A stretch of 64,000 nt of DNA from Leptospira noguchii serovar Panama str. CZ214 (GCF_000306255.2 NZ_AKWY02000001.1:62001-126000), one strand, 5' to 3'. Shown: positions 35,401 to 52,081, counted from the first letter of the stretch. A program made the numbers and translations. Notes: generated by a model not told the origin, from the sequence alone.

Positions 35401-36176
35401 AAACCCATCCTTTTTCTGTCCAAGATCCCTGGAAAAGTTTTATTTAGAGAATAACTGGAAATTTCTATAAAATAAATTTTTAGTTTTGGTGACAGTTTAT
35501 TATAAAATTTAAGATTTTTTAAAACGACTTCTTTCTTAGAATTGAAATGGAATAAAAATTTTATAAGAAAATTGGAATCATTCTCACGTTGAGTTGCTTT
35601 TAAAAAGATTATTTAAACTAAAAAATTTGAACATTACTGATTTTTATGTAAATAAAAATACTATAAATTTTAAAACGAATATAGCCGTAGAATTCCAGTT
35701 AAGAAGTTTTTTGAATTAGAAAGGATTAAAAATAAGTTGTTAAAAAATGAATTTTTCATCATTTCTGTTTCATGAAAACAGTTGATTGAAGCGGTTTTGT
35801 TAATCACCACTATGGATTGGTTATGGTAGAAATCCTGGACATTACATAATGTCTAGGCAAAACAAAAAACGGATTGAAGAAACCGTTAAACGTTCTTTTA
35901 AAATTTTAGAAAACAAAACACATTAATATTTTTTAAAATATTCCCTTAAGTAATGAATAAAATTTAACCAGAGACAAAGTTTGTCTTAAAAGTTTAAATG
36001 CAATAAAAATGATAAGTTTTTGATATAATTTCTAATAAAATTTATATTCAATTTTTATTGATTGTTTTCTATATGTTTTTGATTTGGCGAGATGGCCGTT
36101 TATATTTTTTTCTTTTGAAATATTATTTGAATTTCTTGTTTTAAATACTCTAGGTTTATTTTTGATGTAACGGATC
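35401..36176. other. Long intergenic region
   Basis: The longest gene-free stretch in the window, between divergent operons. It holds the truncated family 1 element copy G, a 24-base near-palindrome CCTGGACATTACATAA (35834-35857), and a 25-codon frame (35849-35926, MSRQNKKRIEE) too short to support as a gene. The rest is A/T-rich. Promoters for the TonB-like operon and the chemotaxis receptor must lie at its edges. Confidence 0.6.
35732..35816 (+). mobile_element. MITE-like element, family 1, copy G (truncated)
   Basis: The left and middle parts match the family (AAGTTGTTAAAAAATG, CATGAAAACAGTTGATTG, AAGCGGTTTTGTTAATC) up to CACTATGGA; the right end AATTTTTCAACAACTCTA is missing and replaced by unrelated sequence. 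Confidence 0.65.
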
Positions 36177-37779
36177 ATGAGAAAAAATCTTCCGATTACA
36201 AATCAAGAAATAACAGTACCTATCAATTCGGTTCTAATTTCACGTACTGATACAAAAGGAAAAATATCGTATGTAAGTCAGGACTTTGCTAATATTAGTG
36301 GATTTTCCGAAGAGGAAATGTTAGGCGAACCTCATAATCTTATCCGTCATCCGGATGTTCCTTCTGAAATTTTTCAAGAAATGTGGGAAACAATTAAGAA
36401 TGGAAATCCATGGAGTGGAATCATAAAAAACCGTGCTAAGTCTGGGGATTATTATTGGGTAGATGCTACGGTTACTTCGGTGATGAACGAAGGTGTAATT
36501 TCCGGTTATATGTCCGTTCGTAAAAAAGCGACTCAAGATCAGATCCAAAGGGCGGAAATTTTATTCTCTCAACTAAAAAATAGAAAATCGTTCTTTTGGA
36601 AATTAAAAGAGGTTATTCAGATATTATTCAGAAAATTAGGACTTTCCGGAAAGATTATCGTGTATTCCTTACTTGTTTTTGTTCCCTTATTGTTTGCAAA
36701 TTTCGAATGGATTCGAAATGGTTTGATCGTATTACCTTTGTTAGGGGTTATCTGCGGAAGTATAGGAATTCTTTTTTTAATTAACACGATACTAAATTAT
36801 CGAAAAGAAATTCGAGAGGTTATATCAATTCAAAAAGAAATTGTATCTGGCAACTTTCTCATAGAAATTCCAGAAAAAAAAGGGAGGACCGAAATATTTG
36901 AAATTCGTTCTAGTCTTAGAGTTTTTGTAATCAGCATTTGGGGATTGTTGATTCAAATTAAAGAAAATTTTGAAAAGAATCAGGAACTTTATCAATATCT
37001 TTCTCAGTCGAGTGAACAATTTCAATCTAAAACACAAAATCAGGCCGCTTCCGTAGAAGAAACCGCATCCGCTTCTCATGAATTATCGTCTACGTTAGAC
37101 GAAATAGTAAGATCAATTCATTTGCAATCTACCGGTTTGACCGCAATCAATGACGGAATCGGAAAAGTAAACGAGTCGATCCAAAACGTATCTAAATCTA
37201 TGGATAACCTTTCTTTTCAAACTTCTTCCGTAAAAGAAAAGGCTTCTCAAAGCGAAGAAACTTTTGAAAAAGCAATTCTCGCAATGAATGAAATTAAAGA
37301 ATATTCGAACGGAATTTCAAATATTATAGGAATTATTACTTCGATTTCCGAAAAAACAAACCTCTTGTCGTTAAACGCTTCCATAGAGTCTGCAAGAGCA
37401 GGAGAAGCTGGAAAAGGTTTTAGTGTGGTTGCTGAAGAAATTTCAAGAGTCCTTGTCCATTGTTAAACAACTTACAGATTATATAGGTGAAGTAAATTCT
37501 TCCGCTACGATCGTAAGAGCGTCTTTATTTGCTCAGGCGGAAAAGTTAGGAGAAATCAGAAAGAATACGGATCAAGTTAATCAACTCGGTGGAACCGTAA
37601 GCGAATCTTCCGGGTTCCAAAAAACGGCTTCTGATGAAATTTCTTTATCCATGCAAAACATTGCGGAAAGTTCGGAATTGATTGCAAGAACATCCGGAGA
37701 AATTAAGCAGCTCGTGGACGAATCCATCCACAAAGCGGCTAAGTTGTACGAAATATTAAAACATTTTAAGACTTCTTAA
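36177..37779 (+). pseudogene. Frameshifted Aer-like methyl-accepting chemotaxis protein
   Basis: N-terminal PAS domain of the Aer type (I-R-H-P-D-V-P near residue 57, then [16 protein letters not shown]), two membrane helices (about 160-205), a HAMP-like stretch, and an MCP signalling domain. The frame opened at 36177 runs through [19 protein letters not shown] and then stops at 37466. The conserved continuation ([16 protein letters not shown]) is in another frame and runs on to 37779. The family sequence expects L-A-E-Q between R and S, and loss of 11 bases there explains the shift. The protein is presumably cut inside its signalling tip, so aerotaxis through it would be lost. A family 2 element begins directly after its stop. 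Confidence 0.85.
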
Positions 37780-38010
37780 GAGTTTATCCCACAACCTGTC
37801 GAACGACCATAGAAGTGAGACGCTGAGTTTCCACCGACCCATAGAGAGGTGTTTCCTGAGTTACTTCGAATGACCCTGAGATTGAGTTCATAAAAATACA
37901 GGAACTCATACAGAAATGATAATAACAAAAACTACAAATCGTTCAATACGACGGTTTTGTGCGAACTACCACATTTTGTTGGGATTCAAAGGTGATTTTG
38001 GGACAAACTC
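37780..38010. mobile_element. Family 2 mobile-like element, copy 2 (231 bp)
   Basis: Left end GAGTTTATCCCACAAC and right end TTTTGGGACAAACTC are inverted repeats, flanked by TAA at 37777-37779 and TAA at 38011-38013. The left TAA is also the stop codon of the broken receptor. The internal blocks match the copy at 21497-21731 in reverse orientation. No transposase. The interior contains GAACTCAT and GCGAACTACCACAT motifs like the GTTCCCAC family. Confidence 0.65.
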
Positions 38011-38053
38011 TAAATTCTTTTGGAAATAAAAAAAACTGCCGATAACTAAATCG

Positions 38054-39872
<1,819 letters not shown>

Positions 39873-39882
39873 CACAAAGAAA

Positions 39883-39913
39883 TTCTGGACGTACTTTACC
39901 GACCAGTCCGGAA
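39883..39913 (+). promoter_or_regulatory. Hairpin before pntAA
   Basis: TTCTGGAC at 39883-39890 pairs with GTCCGGAA at 39906-39913 (one G-T pair) around a 15-base loop, 26 bases before the pntAA start. There is no T tract, so it is not a typical terminator; it could affect the leader of pntAA. Confidence 0.3.
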
Positions 39914-39939
39914 ACACTATTGATCACCGGGAATAAATT

Positions 39940-41109
39940 ATGAATATTGGAATTTTAAAAGAATCTAAAGAAGAAACAAGAGTATCTGTTACACCAGATA
40001 TTGTAGACGCGCTTAAAAAAATCGGAGCGACTGTGCTCGTAGAAAAAGGCGCTGGAGAACAATCTTATTATCATGATGAAGATTATAAAAAAGCTGGAGC
40101 AAGTCTTGTATCTCGCCAAGACGTTGTTAGTAAATCCAATATCATCGTAAGCATTCATCTTGCTGATCCTACAACATTAGGAAAAATGAAACCAGGAACC
40201 ATTTATTTAGGAATGTTCCAACCTGCGATGAACGCACAAACAATTCAAAAACTTGCTTCTAAAAAGGTAGAAGTTCTAAGTTTGGATGCAATTGCAAGGA
40301 TTACGAGAGCCCAGTCAATGGATGTACTTTCTTCTCAAGCAACAGTTGCGGGTTACAAAGCGGTGTTACTTGCAGCTTCTCATTTAGCCAGATTTTTTCC
40401 AATGCTCACTACGGCAGCTGGAACAATTACACCTGCTTCTGTACTAATTATCGGAGCCGGAGTCGCTGGATTACAGGCGATTGCTTCTAGTAGAAGATTA
40501 GGCGCGGTTGTAGACGTGTTTGATACAAGACCAGAAGTAAAAGAGCAGGTTCATTCTCTTGGAGCGAAGTTTGTAGAAGTGGAAGGTGCTTCCCATTCCG
40601 CTGCTGCTGGAGGTTATGCGGTTGAACAAACCGAAGAATATAAAAAACGGCAGCAAGAAGCAATCGATAAGTATGCTCAAAAAGCGGACGTAATCATAAC
40701 AACCGCACTTATTCCTGGAAGAAAAGCACCTTTACTGATCACTAAAAAGATCGTGGATAACATGAAATCGGGTTCTGTGGTTGTGGATCTTGCTTCTTCT
40801 ATGGGTGGAAACTGCGAATATACAAAACATGGACAAAATGTAGTTACTCCAAAAGGAGTTACGGTAATCGGTCATAAAAATCTTGCTGGCTCGATTCCCG
40901 CAGACGCATCTAAGATGTTTAGCAAGAACGTTTTAAATTTTCTTAAACTATTAATTAAGGATAAAAAAATCAATTTAGATCTGAATGATGAAATTCTTTC
41001 TTCGACTACGATTACTTACCAGGGCGAAGTTCGTCATAAACTTACGTTAGACGCTTTGGGATCTAAGTCAGGAGCAGCAAAACCTAAGAAGAGCGCTTCC
41101 AAGAAATAA
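39940..41109 (+). CDS. pntAA: NAD(P) transhydrogenase subunit alpha part 1
   Basis: 389 residues, the soluble dI part of proton-translocating transhydrogenase. It begins M-N-I-G-I-L-K-E-S-K-E-E-T-R-V-S-V-T-P like alanine dehydrogenases, with the NAD-binding I-I-G-A-G-V-A-G-L-Q-A and the R-Q-D-V and G-G-Y-A signature. Size matches PntAA rather than full PntA. The family partners PntAB and PntB do not follow; the downstream gene is convergent. An alanine dehydrogenase is a less likely reading. GGGA stands eight bases before the ATG. The Lys/Ser-rich tail overlaps the PAP2 gene by 42 bases. Confidence 0.88.
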   Translation: MNIGILKESKEETRVSVTPDIVDALKKIGATVLVEKGAGEQSYYHDEDYKKAGASLVSRQDVVSKSNIIVSIHLADPTTLGKMKPGTIYLGMFQPAMNAQTIQKLASKKVEVLSLDAIARITRAQSMDVLSSQATVAGYKAVLLAASHLARFFPMLTTAAGTITPASVLIIGAGVAGLQAIASSRRLGAVVDVFDTRPEVKEQVHSLGAKFVEVEGASHSAAAGGYAVEQTEEYKKRQQEAIDKYAQKADVIITTALIPGRKAPLLITKKIVDNMKSGSVVVDLASSMGGNCEYTKHGQNVVTPKGVTVIGHKNLAGSIPADASKMFSKNVLNFLKLLIKDKKINLDLNDEILSSTTITYQGEVRHKLTLDALGSKSGAAKPKKSASKK

Positions 41110-41600
41110 GCCAAAAAAACCAAAAATCGTTCCGATCATCCAACCACCGATCACGTCACTTACAAAGTGATGGAGAGAAAGTAACCTTCCCACTCCGGCC
41201 AAAAAACTGATTAAAATCAAAGCCGGAGAAAATTTAAACAAGAGTACAAGAATTAAAACGGCTGTCATGGAATTGGCGGCGTGAGCGGAAGGAAACGAAT
41301 GTTTCATATCCGGGTTAGAGTCAACTTTTCCGGCGACGGTGATCAGTGGTCTTTTTCTTGCGATGAGCTTTTTGAGAAAAAGTACAAACCGATCATTTGT
41401 ATAAGTGATTAAACCGGTAAAAAGTAAAACCCAATACCAAACGATTGGAAGATCATTTTTTAAATAAAGAAAGGGAAGGAGTATCAATAAAAATACTTCC
41501 CCGCGATTGACTTTGGAAAGAATACGATTCAATCTAGGATTGTGGAGTTTTGTCCGAATCCAAGTAGAAAGTGAAAAATCGATTTGATCTACAATATCTA

Positions 41601-41604
<4 letters not shown>
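41068..41604 (-). CDS. PAP2-family membrane phosphatase
   Basis: 178 residues with about five or six membrane segments. Phosphatase motifs: K-K-L-I-A-R-K-R-P near residue 80, P-S-A-H-A-A-N-S near 105 and [14 protein letters not shown] near 140. PAP2 enzymes remove phosphate from lipids such as undecaprenyl pyrophosphate or phosphatidate. It follows hisS with a 4-base ATGA overlap at 41601, and its end overlaps pntAA tail-to-tail by 42 bases. Substrate unknown. Confidence 0.9.
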
Positions 41605-42920
<1,316 letters not shown>

Positions 42921-42921
42921 G

Positions 42922-44075
<1,154 letters not shown>

Positions 44076-44084
44076 GAAAACTCC

Positions 44085-46148
<2,064 letters not shown>

Positions 46149-46241
46149 GAACCCGCTCCGAAAAGAATGTAAGGATGATTGTTTTTAGTTTAAATTCAGG
46201 ATCTTACTTAAAGTATCGGTCTTATATCTAGGATTTTAAAG

Positions 46242-47072
46242 ATGGAAAGTAAACAAGATTCAAATTCTTCAAAGATCTTTGGAGTGTTGAATATTACCGA
46301 AGATTCATTTTCCGATGGGGGAAAGTATCTTACTTTTAAATCTTCTTCTGAAAAAGCAAATTCTCTTTTAGATCAAGGCGCAGATGTGATCGATATAGGA
46401 GCTCAGTCTTCTAATATTCAAGCAAGTTTGATCGGTCCCGAAGTAGAATGGGTCAGAATGAAAAATCTGATTCCGGATTTAATTGCAAAAGGAGTTCGTA
46501 TTTCCGTAGATTCTTTTCAGCCTCAAGTAATTGCTAATTCTTTATCTGCAGGTGTGGAATTTATCAATCATATCCGAGGTTTCGTAGATGAAGAATCCAT
46601 TCGAGAAATTTCCAAATATGCGCGAACCAATCGAAAGTTTATTTTGATGTATTCACATAATCATTCAAATCGTGCAGAGGTAAAATCGCATTTAACACCG
46701 AATAATGTAATTTCAGAAATTGTACAATTTTTTCGAAAAAGAAAAAAAGTTTTATTAAGCGCGGGAATTGCACAAGAACAGTTGATCTTTGATCCTGGGA
46801 TGGGCTTTTTTCTAAGTCCAGATTTTCAGGTGAGTTTTGAAGTATTAAGAAAAATTAAAACCCTTCAAGAAGAGTTTTCTCCGATAATGGTTTCGGTTAC
46901 AAAAAAATCATTTTTAGGAAACGCATTCGGAGGTTTGAAAGTAGAGGAACGGGAAATTCCTACCGTAGTCGCCGAACTTTATCTATATATTCAAAATGTA
47001 GAATATATTCGAACTCACGAACCTAAAAATTTAAAACAAGCTTTGAAAATTTGGAATTTATTGAATATATAA
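46242..47072 (+). CDS. folP: Divergent dihydropteroate synthase
   Basis: 276 residues. Dihydropteroate synthase joins pABA to hydroxymethyl-dihydropterin in folate synthesis. Retained motifs: G-V-L-N-I-T-E-D-S-F-S-D-G-G (14-27), I-S-V-D-S-F (87-92) and D-P-G-M-G-F (184-189). Altered motifs: G-A-Q-S-S (family G-G-E-S-T, 53-57), I-N-H-I-R-G (family I-N-D-V-S-G), T-K-K-S-F (family S-R-K-S-F, 220-224) and R-T-H-E (family R-V-H-D, 257-260). The fold is clear but several substrate-contact residues differ. It may be a functional synthase with unusual sulfonamide response or a paralogue of unknown activity. Confidence 0.8.
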   Translation: MESKQDSNSSKIFGVLNITEDSFSDGGKYLTFKSSSEKANSLLDQGADVIDIGAQSSNIQASLIGPEVEWVRMKNLIPDLIAKGVRISVDSFQPQVIANSLSAGVEFINHIRGFVDEESIREISKYARTNRKFILMYSHNHSNRAEVKSHLTPNNVISEIVQFFRKRKKVLLSAGIAQEQLIFDPGMGFFLSPDFQVSFEVLRKIKTLQEEFSPIMVSVTKKSFLGNAFGGLKVEEREIPTVVAELYLYIQNVEYIRTHEPKNLKQALKIWNLLNI

Positions 47073-47635
47073 TTTTTGTGACAAGACCGGAATCCGTCGG
47101 GCTTCAATTGTGAATTCGATGTAAGAAAATCTGCTTTATCGTAGGTCAATTTTTTCATGAAAAAATAGATGTGGGAACTCTCACAAATCGTGGATTTATG
47201 GTTAAACTTTGGAAATTGTGGAACTACTATGAGACACAAAAAAATTATCTTCCAATCAGATTTTTGCACAAAGCCGTTGTTTTACGGGCATCATTAAAAT
47301 TTAAATCTCATTTTAACATAAGTTCAGCTGAGAAAAAATTTTCTAAAAGTATGAGTTCCTACTATTTTAGGATTTGTTCGTAAAATCGTGATTTATAAGA
47401 GTTCCCACATTTAAATGCGAAAATTCAATTATTATAAACTTCTATTTTATCAATTGTGGGAATTCTCACTTTTAAAGAATTAATCTGTAAAGTTCAGATT
47501 CCAACATTTTCTGAATCATGGTTTTATTTCGCTGAACTCACATTAAAATTAGGTCTTGTTGGAACATGTAAATTTTTTTATAAAGTACTGTTTTCAGTGC
47601 GAAATACTGGATACTTTATTTTATAGTTCTAAGTA
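47073..47635. other. Intergenic region with GTGGGAACT repeats
   Basis: No gene is supported. Motifs: GTGGGAACTCTCACAAA at 47170-47187, TTGTGGAACTACTATGA at 47216-47232, the long unit at 47331-47412 and TTGTGGGAATTCTCAC at about 47454-47470. Convergent genes flank it, so no promoter is needed here. Confidence 0.6.
47331..47412. repeat. GAGTTCC...GTTCCCACA repeat unit, second copy
   Basis: Reads ATGAGTTCCTACTATTTTAG, then TTTGTTCGTAAAATCGTG, and closes AGAGTTCCCACATTT. Clearly homologous to the unit at 32556-32640. Confidence 0.7.
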
Positions 47636-48691
<1,056 letters not shown>

Positions 48692-48944
48692 TTTTTTGAT
48701 AATAAATTTTAGTATGAGTTCCCACATTTTGCGAGTTTTGGAATAGAACTTTTATGAAAAAAGCCTTACCCAAACAAATGATAAAAAAAATCGTTTTTTG
48801 AGTTTGGTATATTTATTGCTTAAGCATTGTTGAATATACAAACTTTTACATAACTTTGCCTTACTATAAAATATCATTTTATCATTCGAGAAACGTAGTA
48901 TGATACTTAACGTTTTTCTAAAATTCTTTTTTGGATAGATCAAA

Positions 48945-49847
48945 TCAAACTTCATTTTGCGTGTTTGATTCTTCCAATTGTTTTTGTGCATAAAGCATAT
49001 ACTTTAAAGCTCGTTCTTTGTCACCATGGAATAAATACATCAAAGAAAGATCAAGTGCATCCTGAGGATTTGGGGGAGAGAAATCTTCTGGATTTTCTTG
49101 ATTCATTTCAAGTTTCGATCGAAATTCATCCAATTTATTTTTTGTAAGTTTTTCTAATGAATCGAAAAAAGCCGCTTCTTCAGGATTTTTTTTGGATTCT
49201 TCAATTGCATCTGAAAAACGAGTAAATCCTTTCGATTGTGAAGTCGCTTGTTTAAGAATTTCAAATGACTGTTTAAAGTTTCCTAAACGAGTGTGCACTT
49301 CAGAAAGAAGCACCTGCATTCTGGGATCGTTCGGAAAGAGTTTATTTATTTTATTTGCTGTTTCAAGACAGTCTCTCCAACGTTCTTTTTCAAAATATAG
49401 AGTTGCAAGAGCCGTAAGCGCCATTCGATTTTTCGGATCTAGTCGAATTGCATTTGTAAGATAAAGTTCGGTTTTATCATCTCTCTCAAGTTGTCTATAA
49501 CAATACGCGAGCAGGATATGGGAGTTTAAAAATCTCTTTTCGATTTCTAAGGATTTTTTAAGAGACCGAATTGCCGTCTCTGTTTCGCCGGTTCTATAAA
49601 GTTCGATTCCAATGTTGTAGTAAAGTTCGGGTGATTTTCCGACATAGAGTGCTTTTTGGTAAATCTCGATCGCTTTTTTAGAGTTACCTTGTTTAGAATA
49701 AAGCGCTCCCAGATTGAGATACGGCTTTTGATATTTTGGCTGAGATTGAATTAAATCTTCATAGAGTCGAATTGCTTCTGGATAATTACCTTCTTTTTCT
49801 AAGATTAGAGCTTGATTGAATCTCTTGGTTATATCCGTTCCGGTCAT
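48945..49847 (-). CDS. TPR-repeat protein
   Basis: 300 residues, soluble, no signal peptide. Six or more TPRs (N-Y-P-E-A-I-R-L-Y-E-D-L-I at the start; A-I-E-I-Y-Q-K-A-L-Y; T-E-T-A-I-R-S-L-K-K-S-L-E-I) with a C-terminal acidic Pro/Glu segment and a final helix pair. Probably a cytosolic adaptor. It lies about 220 bases from the other TPR gene but is not obviously in its operon, and it is divergent from the RlpA-like gene. Partner unknown. Confidence 0.8.
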   Translation of the reverse strand: MTGTDITKRFNQALILEKEGNYPEAIRLYEDLIQSQPKYQKPYLNLGALYSKQGNSKKAIEIYQKALYVGKSPELYYNIGIELYRTGETETAIRSLKKSLEIEKRFLNSHILLAYCYRQLERDDKTELYLTNAIRLDPKNRMALTALATLYFEKERWRDCLETANKINKLFPNDPRMQVLLSEVHTRLGNFKQSFEILKQATSQSKGFTRFSDAIEESKKNPEEAAFFDSLEKLTKNKLDEFRSKLEMNQENPEDFSPPNPQDALDLSLMYLFHGDKERALKYMLYAQKQLEESNTQNEV

Positions 49848-49953
49848 AGTACAACTATCGGAATTATTTTGAACCCGCGCGACTCAAAAAGTTATCATGG
49901 TTTTTTTCAGTTTTACCGATTTGTTATAAGGAATCAATAGGACCGAGGAAATT

Positions 49954-50865
49954 ATGAAACAAATAACAATCTTAACCGCCCTGATCATTTTTACGTCTTG
50001 TGCGTCTGTAGAATCTAAACGAAGCGTCAGTGCTTCAGGAGATCCGTCAGAGATTTTTTTTGAAAAAGAAATTGCCCCGATGGATTCTGGTTCGAATTTC
50101 GTTTCTCAAAAACCTGCGCGTAGATCTTTCGAAGAAGAATTGAACGTTGAAAAATATGCAAAAGCTCAACCACCTGAAAAAACAAATTCTTCTTCCGGGG
50201 ATTTTGATGAAGTTGGAATGTCTTCTTGGTATGGTGCAAAGTTTCACGGTAAACCAACCGCAAGCGGAGAGAAATTTGATAAAACAAAATTAACCGCGGC
50301 ACATCCAACACTTCCTTTAGGTTCCATTGTTAGAGTTCAAAATTTAGAAAATCAAAAAGAAGTAATAGTTCGTGTTAACGATAGAGGACCTTTCGTAAAA
50401 GATAGAATCATTGATCTTTCAGAAAAAGCAGCGGATACTTTAGATTTTAAAGATGTAGGTATTGCTAAAGTAGGTATTAAAGTAGTAAAACGTGGAGGAG
50501 CTGCAAACGAGGAATCTGAAGATCTCGAAAACTCAGACGATGAAGAAGATCTTTTGGAAGATGGAAGACCTGAAAAATTAAATCCTCAAAAATCGGATTA
50601 TCAAAATAAACCAATTGCTGGTGGAAAGTATATCAAAGGTGCTCCTAAGGGATATACAGTTCAAGTAGGTGTTTTTCGGGAACAATCTAGAGCTGAATCT
50701 TATAAATCTAATATTGGACAAGAATACGGTGAAAAGACATTTTTATTTGCAAGAGACGGTTTGTTTGTAATTCAATTAGGAGATTTTGCAAATAGAACCG
50801 AGGCGGAATCTTTAAAATCGAAGTTAAAGAACGATGGAATTGATTGTTTCATTCCTAAAAAATAA
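49954..50865 (+). CDS. rlpA: RlpA-like lipoprotein (DPBB and SPOR domains)
   Basis: 303 residues. Lipoprotein signal with I-F-T-S-C (Cys16). A double-psi beta-barrel domain (about 85-180) includes G-M-S-S-W-Y-G-A-K-F-H-G-K-P-T-A-S-G-E, L-G-S-I-V-R-V and V-N-D-R-G-P-F. After an acidic linker, a SPOR domain (about 228-302) starts Y-T-V-Q-V-G-V-F. RlpA proteins cut naked glycan strands or bind denuded septal peptidoglycan. Catalytic Asp (N-D-R-G-P) and His (K-F-H) are present. GAGGAA lies before the ATG. Outer-membrane location inferred. Confidence 0.92.
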   Translation: MKQITILTALIIFTSCASVESKRSVSASGDPSEIFFEKEIAPMDSGSNFVSQKPARRSFEEELNVEKYAKAQPPEKTNSSSGDFDEVGMSSWYGAKFHGKPTASGEKFDKTKLTAAHPTLPLGSIVRVQNLENQKEVIVRVNDRGPFVKDRIIDLSEKAADTLDFKDVGIAKVGIKVVKRGGAANEESEDLENSDDEEDLLEDGRPEKLNPQKSDYQNKPIAGGKYIKGAPKGYTVQVGVFREQSRAESYKSNIGQEYGEKTFLFARDGLFVIQLGDFANRTEAESLKSKLKNDGIDCFIPKK

Positions 50866-51373
50866 CCTGCCTTTAAATTTTAGAAAAATTGTTTCCTCGT
50901 TTAACGACCCCGTAACTTTTTGCGGGGTTTCTTTCTTATCATTTTTTACTAATCTTTATATAATAAATAGATAATATTATTTTTAATATGAATTTTCGTT
51001 TTGTTGATTTATATAATTCAGCATGATAAACTTTTATAAAAGTTCTATATATAATTCTAAATTAACAATCAGGACGTCTGCACAATAGATTCGTTGGATT
51101 TGTTAACGTACCGCCATTTAGAAGCTAAATTTTCGACAGTTTATAGTATAATTTTTAGTTGAATGTTTTTTTAAGAGAATCTGAAAGTTGTACAAGTTTT
51201 AATTTGTGGAGTTCCCACAAACTATGTTCTAAAAATTCCAGTTTCAATTTACTTTCTCTTTACTGAAACAAAGAAGGTCGTAAGACCGCCATATCCGTAA
51301 TTGTTTTAAATCGCTTTTTCGTTTAAATAAAAGTAAGAAGTGGAATTTGTAGGAATTACTTCAAAACAAATTT
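50866..51373. other. Intergenic region after the RlpA-like gene
   Basis: Holds the terminator at 50905-50937 and one palindromic TTTGTGGAGTTCCCACAAA at 51204-51222. Otherwise AT-rich with no supported gene. It separates two convergent genes. Confidence 0.6.
50905..50937 (+). terminator. Rho-independent terminator
   Basis: Stem ACCCCG at 50907-50912 pairing with CGGGGT at 50923-50928, extended by outer A-T pairs, with a 10-base loop and then TTCTTTCTT. It lies 40 bases past the RlpA-like stop. The clearest intrinsic terminator in the window. Confidence 0.85.
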
Positions 51374-52081
51374 TTAAATTCCTCCGCCGTGTATAAACTC
51401 GTCTAAAATTTCTTCCAAATTGTCTTTTTCCTTTTTTAATTGAACGGGGTCTTTATTTATAGAATGAACTTCTTTTTGAAGAGTTTCAATTCTTTCAAGT
51501 AGGATAGAAAATACTTTAGCGACTGGGTCCGGAATTTCGTTGTGATCCAACATGTGCTCGCCTTCTTCACCGATTGGCATTTTAGAGCGAACCACTTTTG
51601 CAGGAATTCCGACTACGGTAGTATCATGTGGAACGTCTCGCATAACTACCGACCCCGCACCTACACGTACGTTTTTTCCGATCGTAATATTTCCAAGAAT
51701 TTTAGCTCCTGCACCTACCACTACGTTTTCGAGTAAAGACGGGTGACGTTTTCCAGATTCTTTTCCAGTTCCTCCAAGAGTAACACCTTGATAAATTAAA
51801 CATCCTTTTGCGATCGTAGCGGTTTCACCGATTACAACTCCGTGTCCGTGATCGATCATAATCCCATTTGCGATTTTTGCTCCAGGATGAATGTCGATTC
51901 CAGTGATAAATCTGGAAAAAGTATTGATTATCCTCGGGATCAAAGGAAGTTTCATCTTATAAAGAAAATGGGCTAGTTTATGAAACCAGAGGGCGTGTAA
52001 ACCGGGATAACAGAGTACAATTTCCAAATAGGACTTAGCAGCCGGATCGTATTTCCTTATAAATTTAATATTTTCAAACAA
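51374..52081 (-). CDS. cysE: Serine O-acetyltransferase
   Basis: 235 residues. N-terminal helical part followed by a left-handed beta-helix of hexapeptide repeats with G-A-K-I-A-N-G-I-M-I-D-H-G-H-G-V-V-I-G-E and G-A-K-I-L-G-N-I-T-I-G-K. The catalytic H-G-H-G is present, along with the typical G-V-T-L-G-G-T-G and V-V-G-I-P-A. CysE acetylates serine for cysteine synthesis. The C-terminal helix extends beyond the usual end, so regulation by the synthase may differ. Start ATG at 52081; the ribosome site is weak. Confidence 0.93.
   Translation of the reverse strand: MFENIKFIRKYDPAAKSYLEIVLCYPGLHALWFHKLAHFLYKMKLPLIPRIINTFSRFITGIDIHPGAKIANGIMIDHGHGVVIGETATIAKGCLIYQGVTLGGTGKESGKRHPSLLENVVVGAGAKILGNITIGKNVRVGAGSVVMRDVPHDTTVVGIPAKVVRSKMPIGEEGEHMLDHNEIPDPVAKVFSILLERIETLQKEVHSINKDPVQLKKEKDNLEEILDEFIHGGGI

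Noticed and set aside
35849..35926. 25-codon frame after the truncated element
   Set aside because: Too short and no match to a transposase or other family could be recognised.
48752..48991. 79-codon minus-strand frame
   Set aside because: Overlaps the end of the TPR gene at 48945, low-complexity Lys/Phe composition, no ribosome site.
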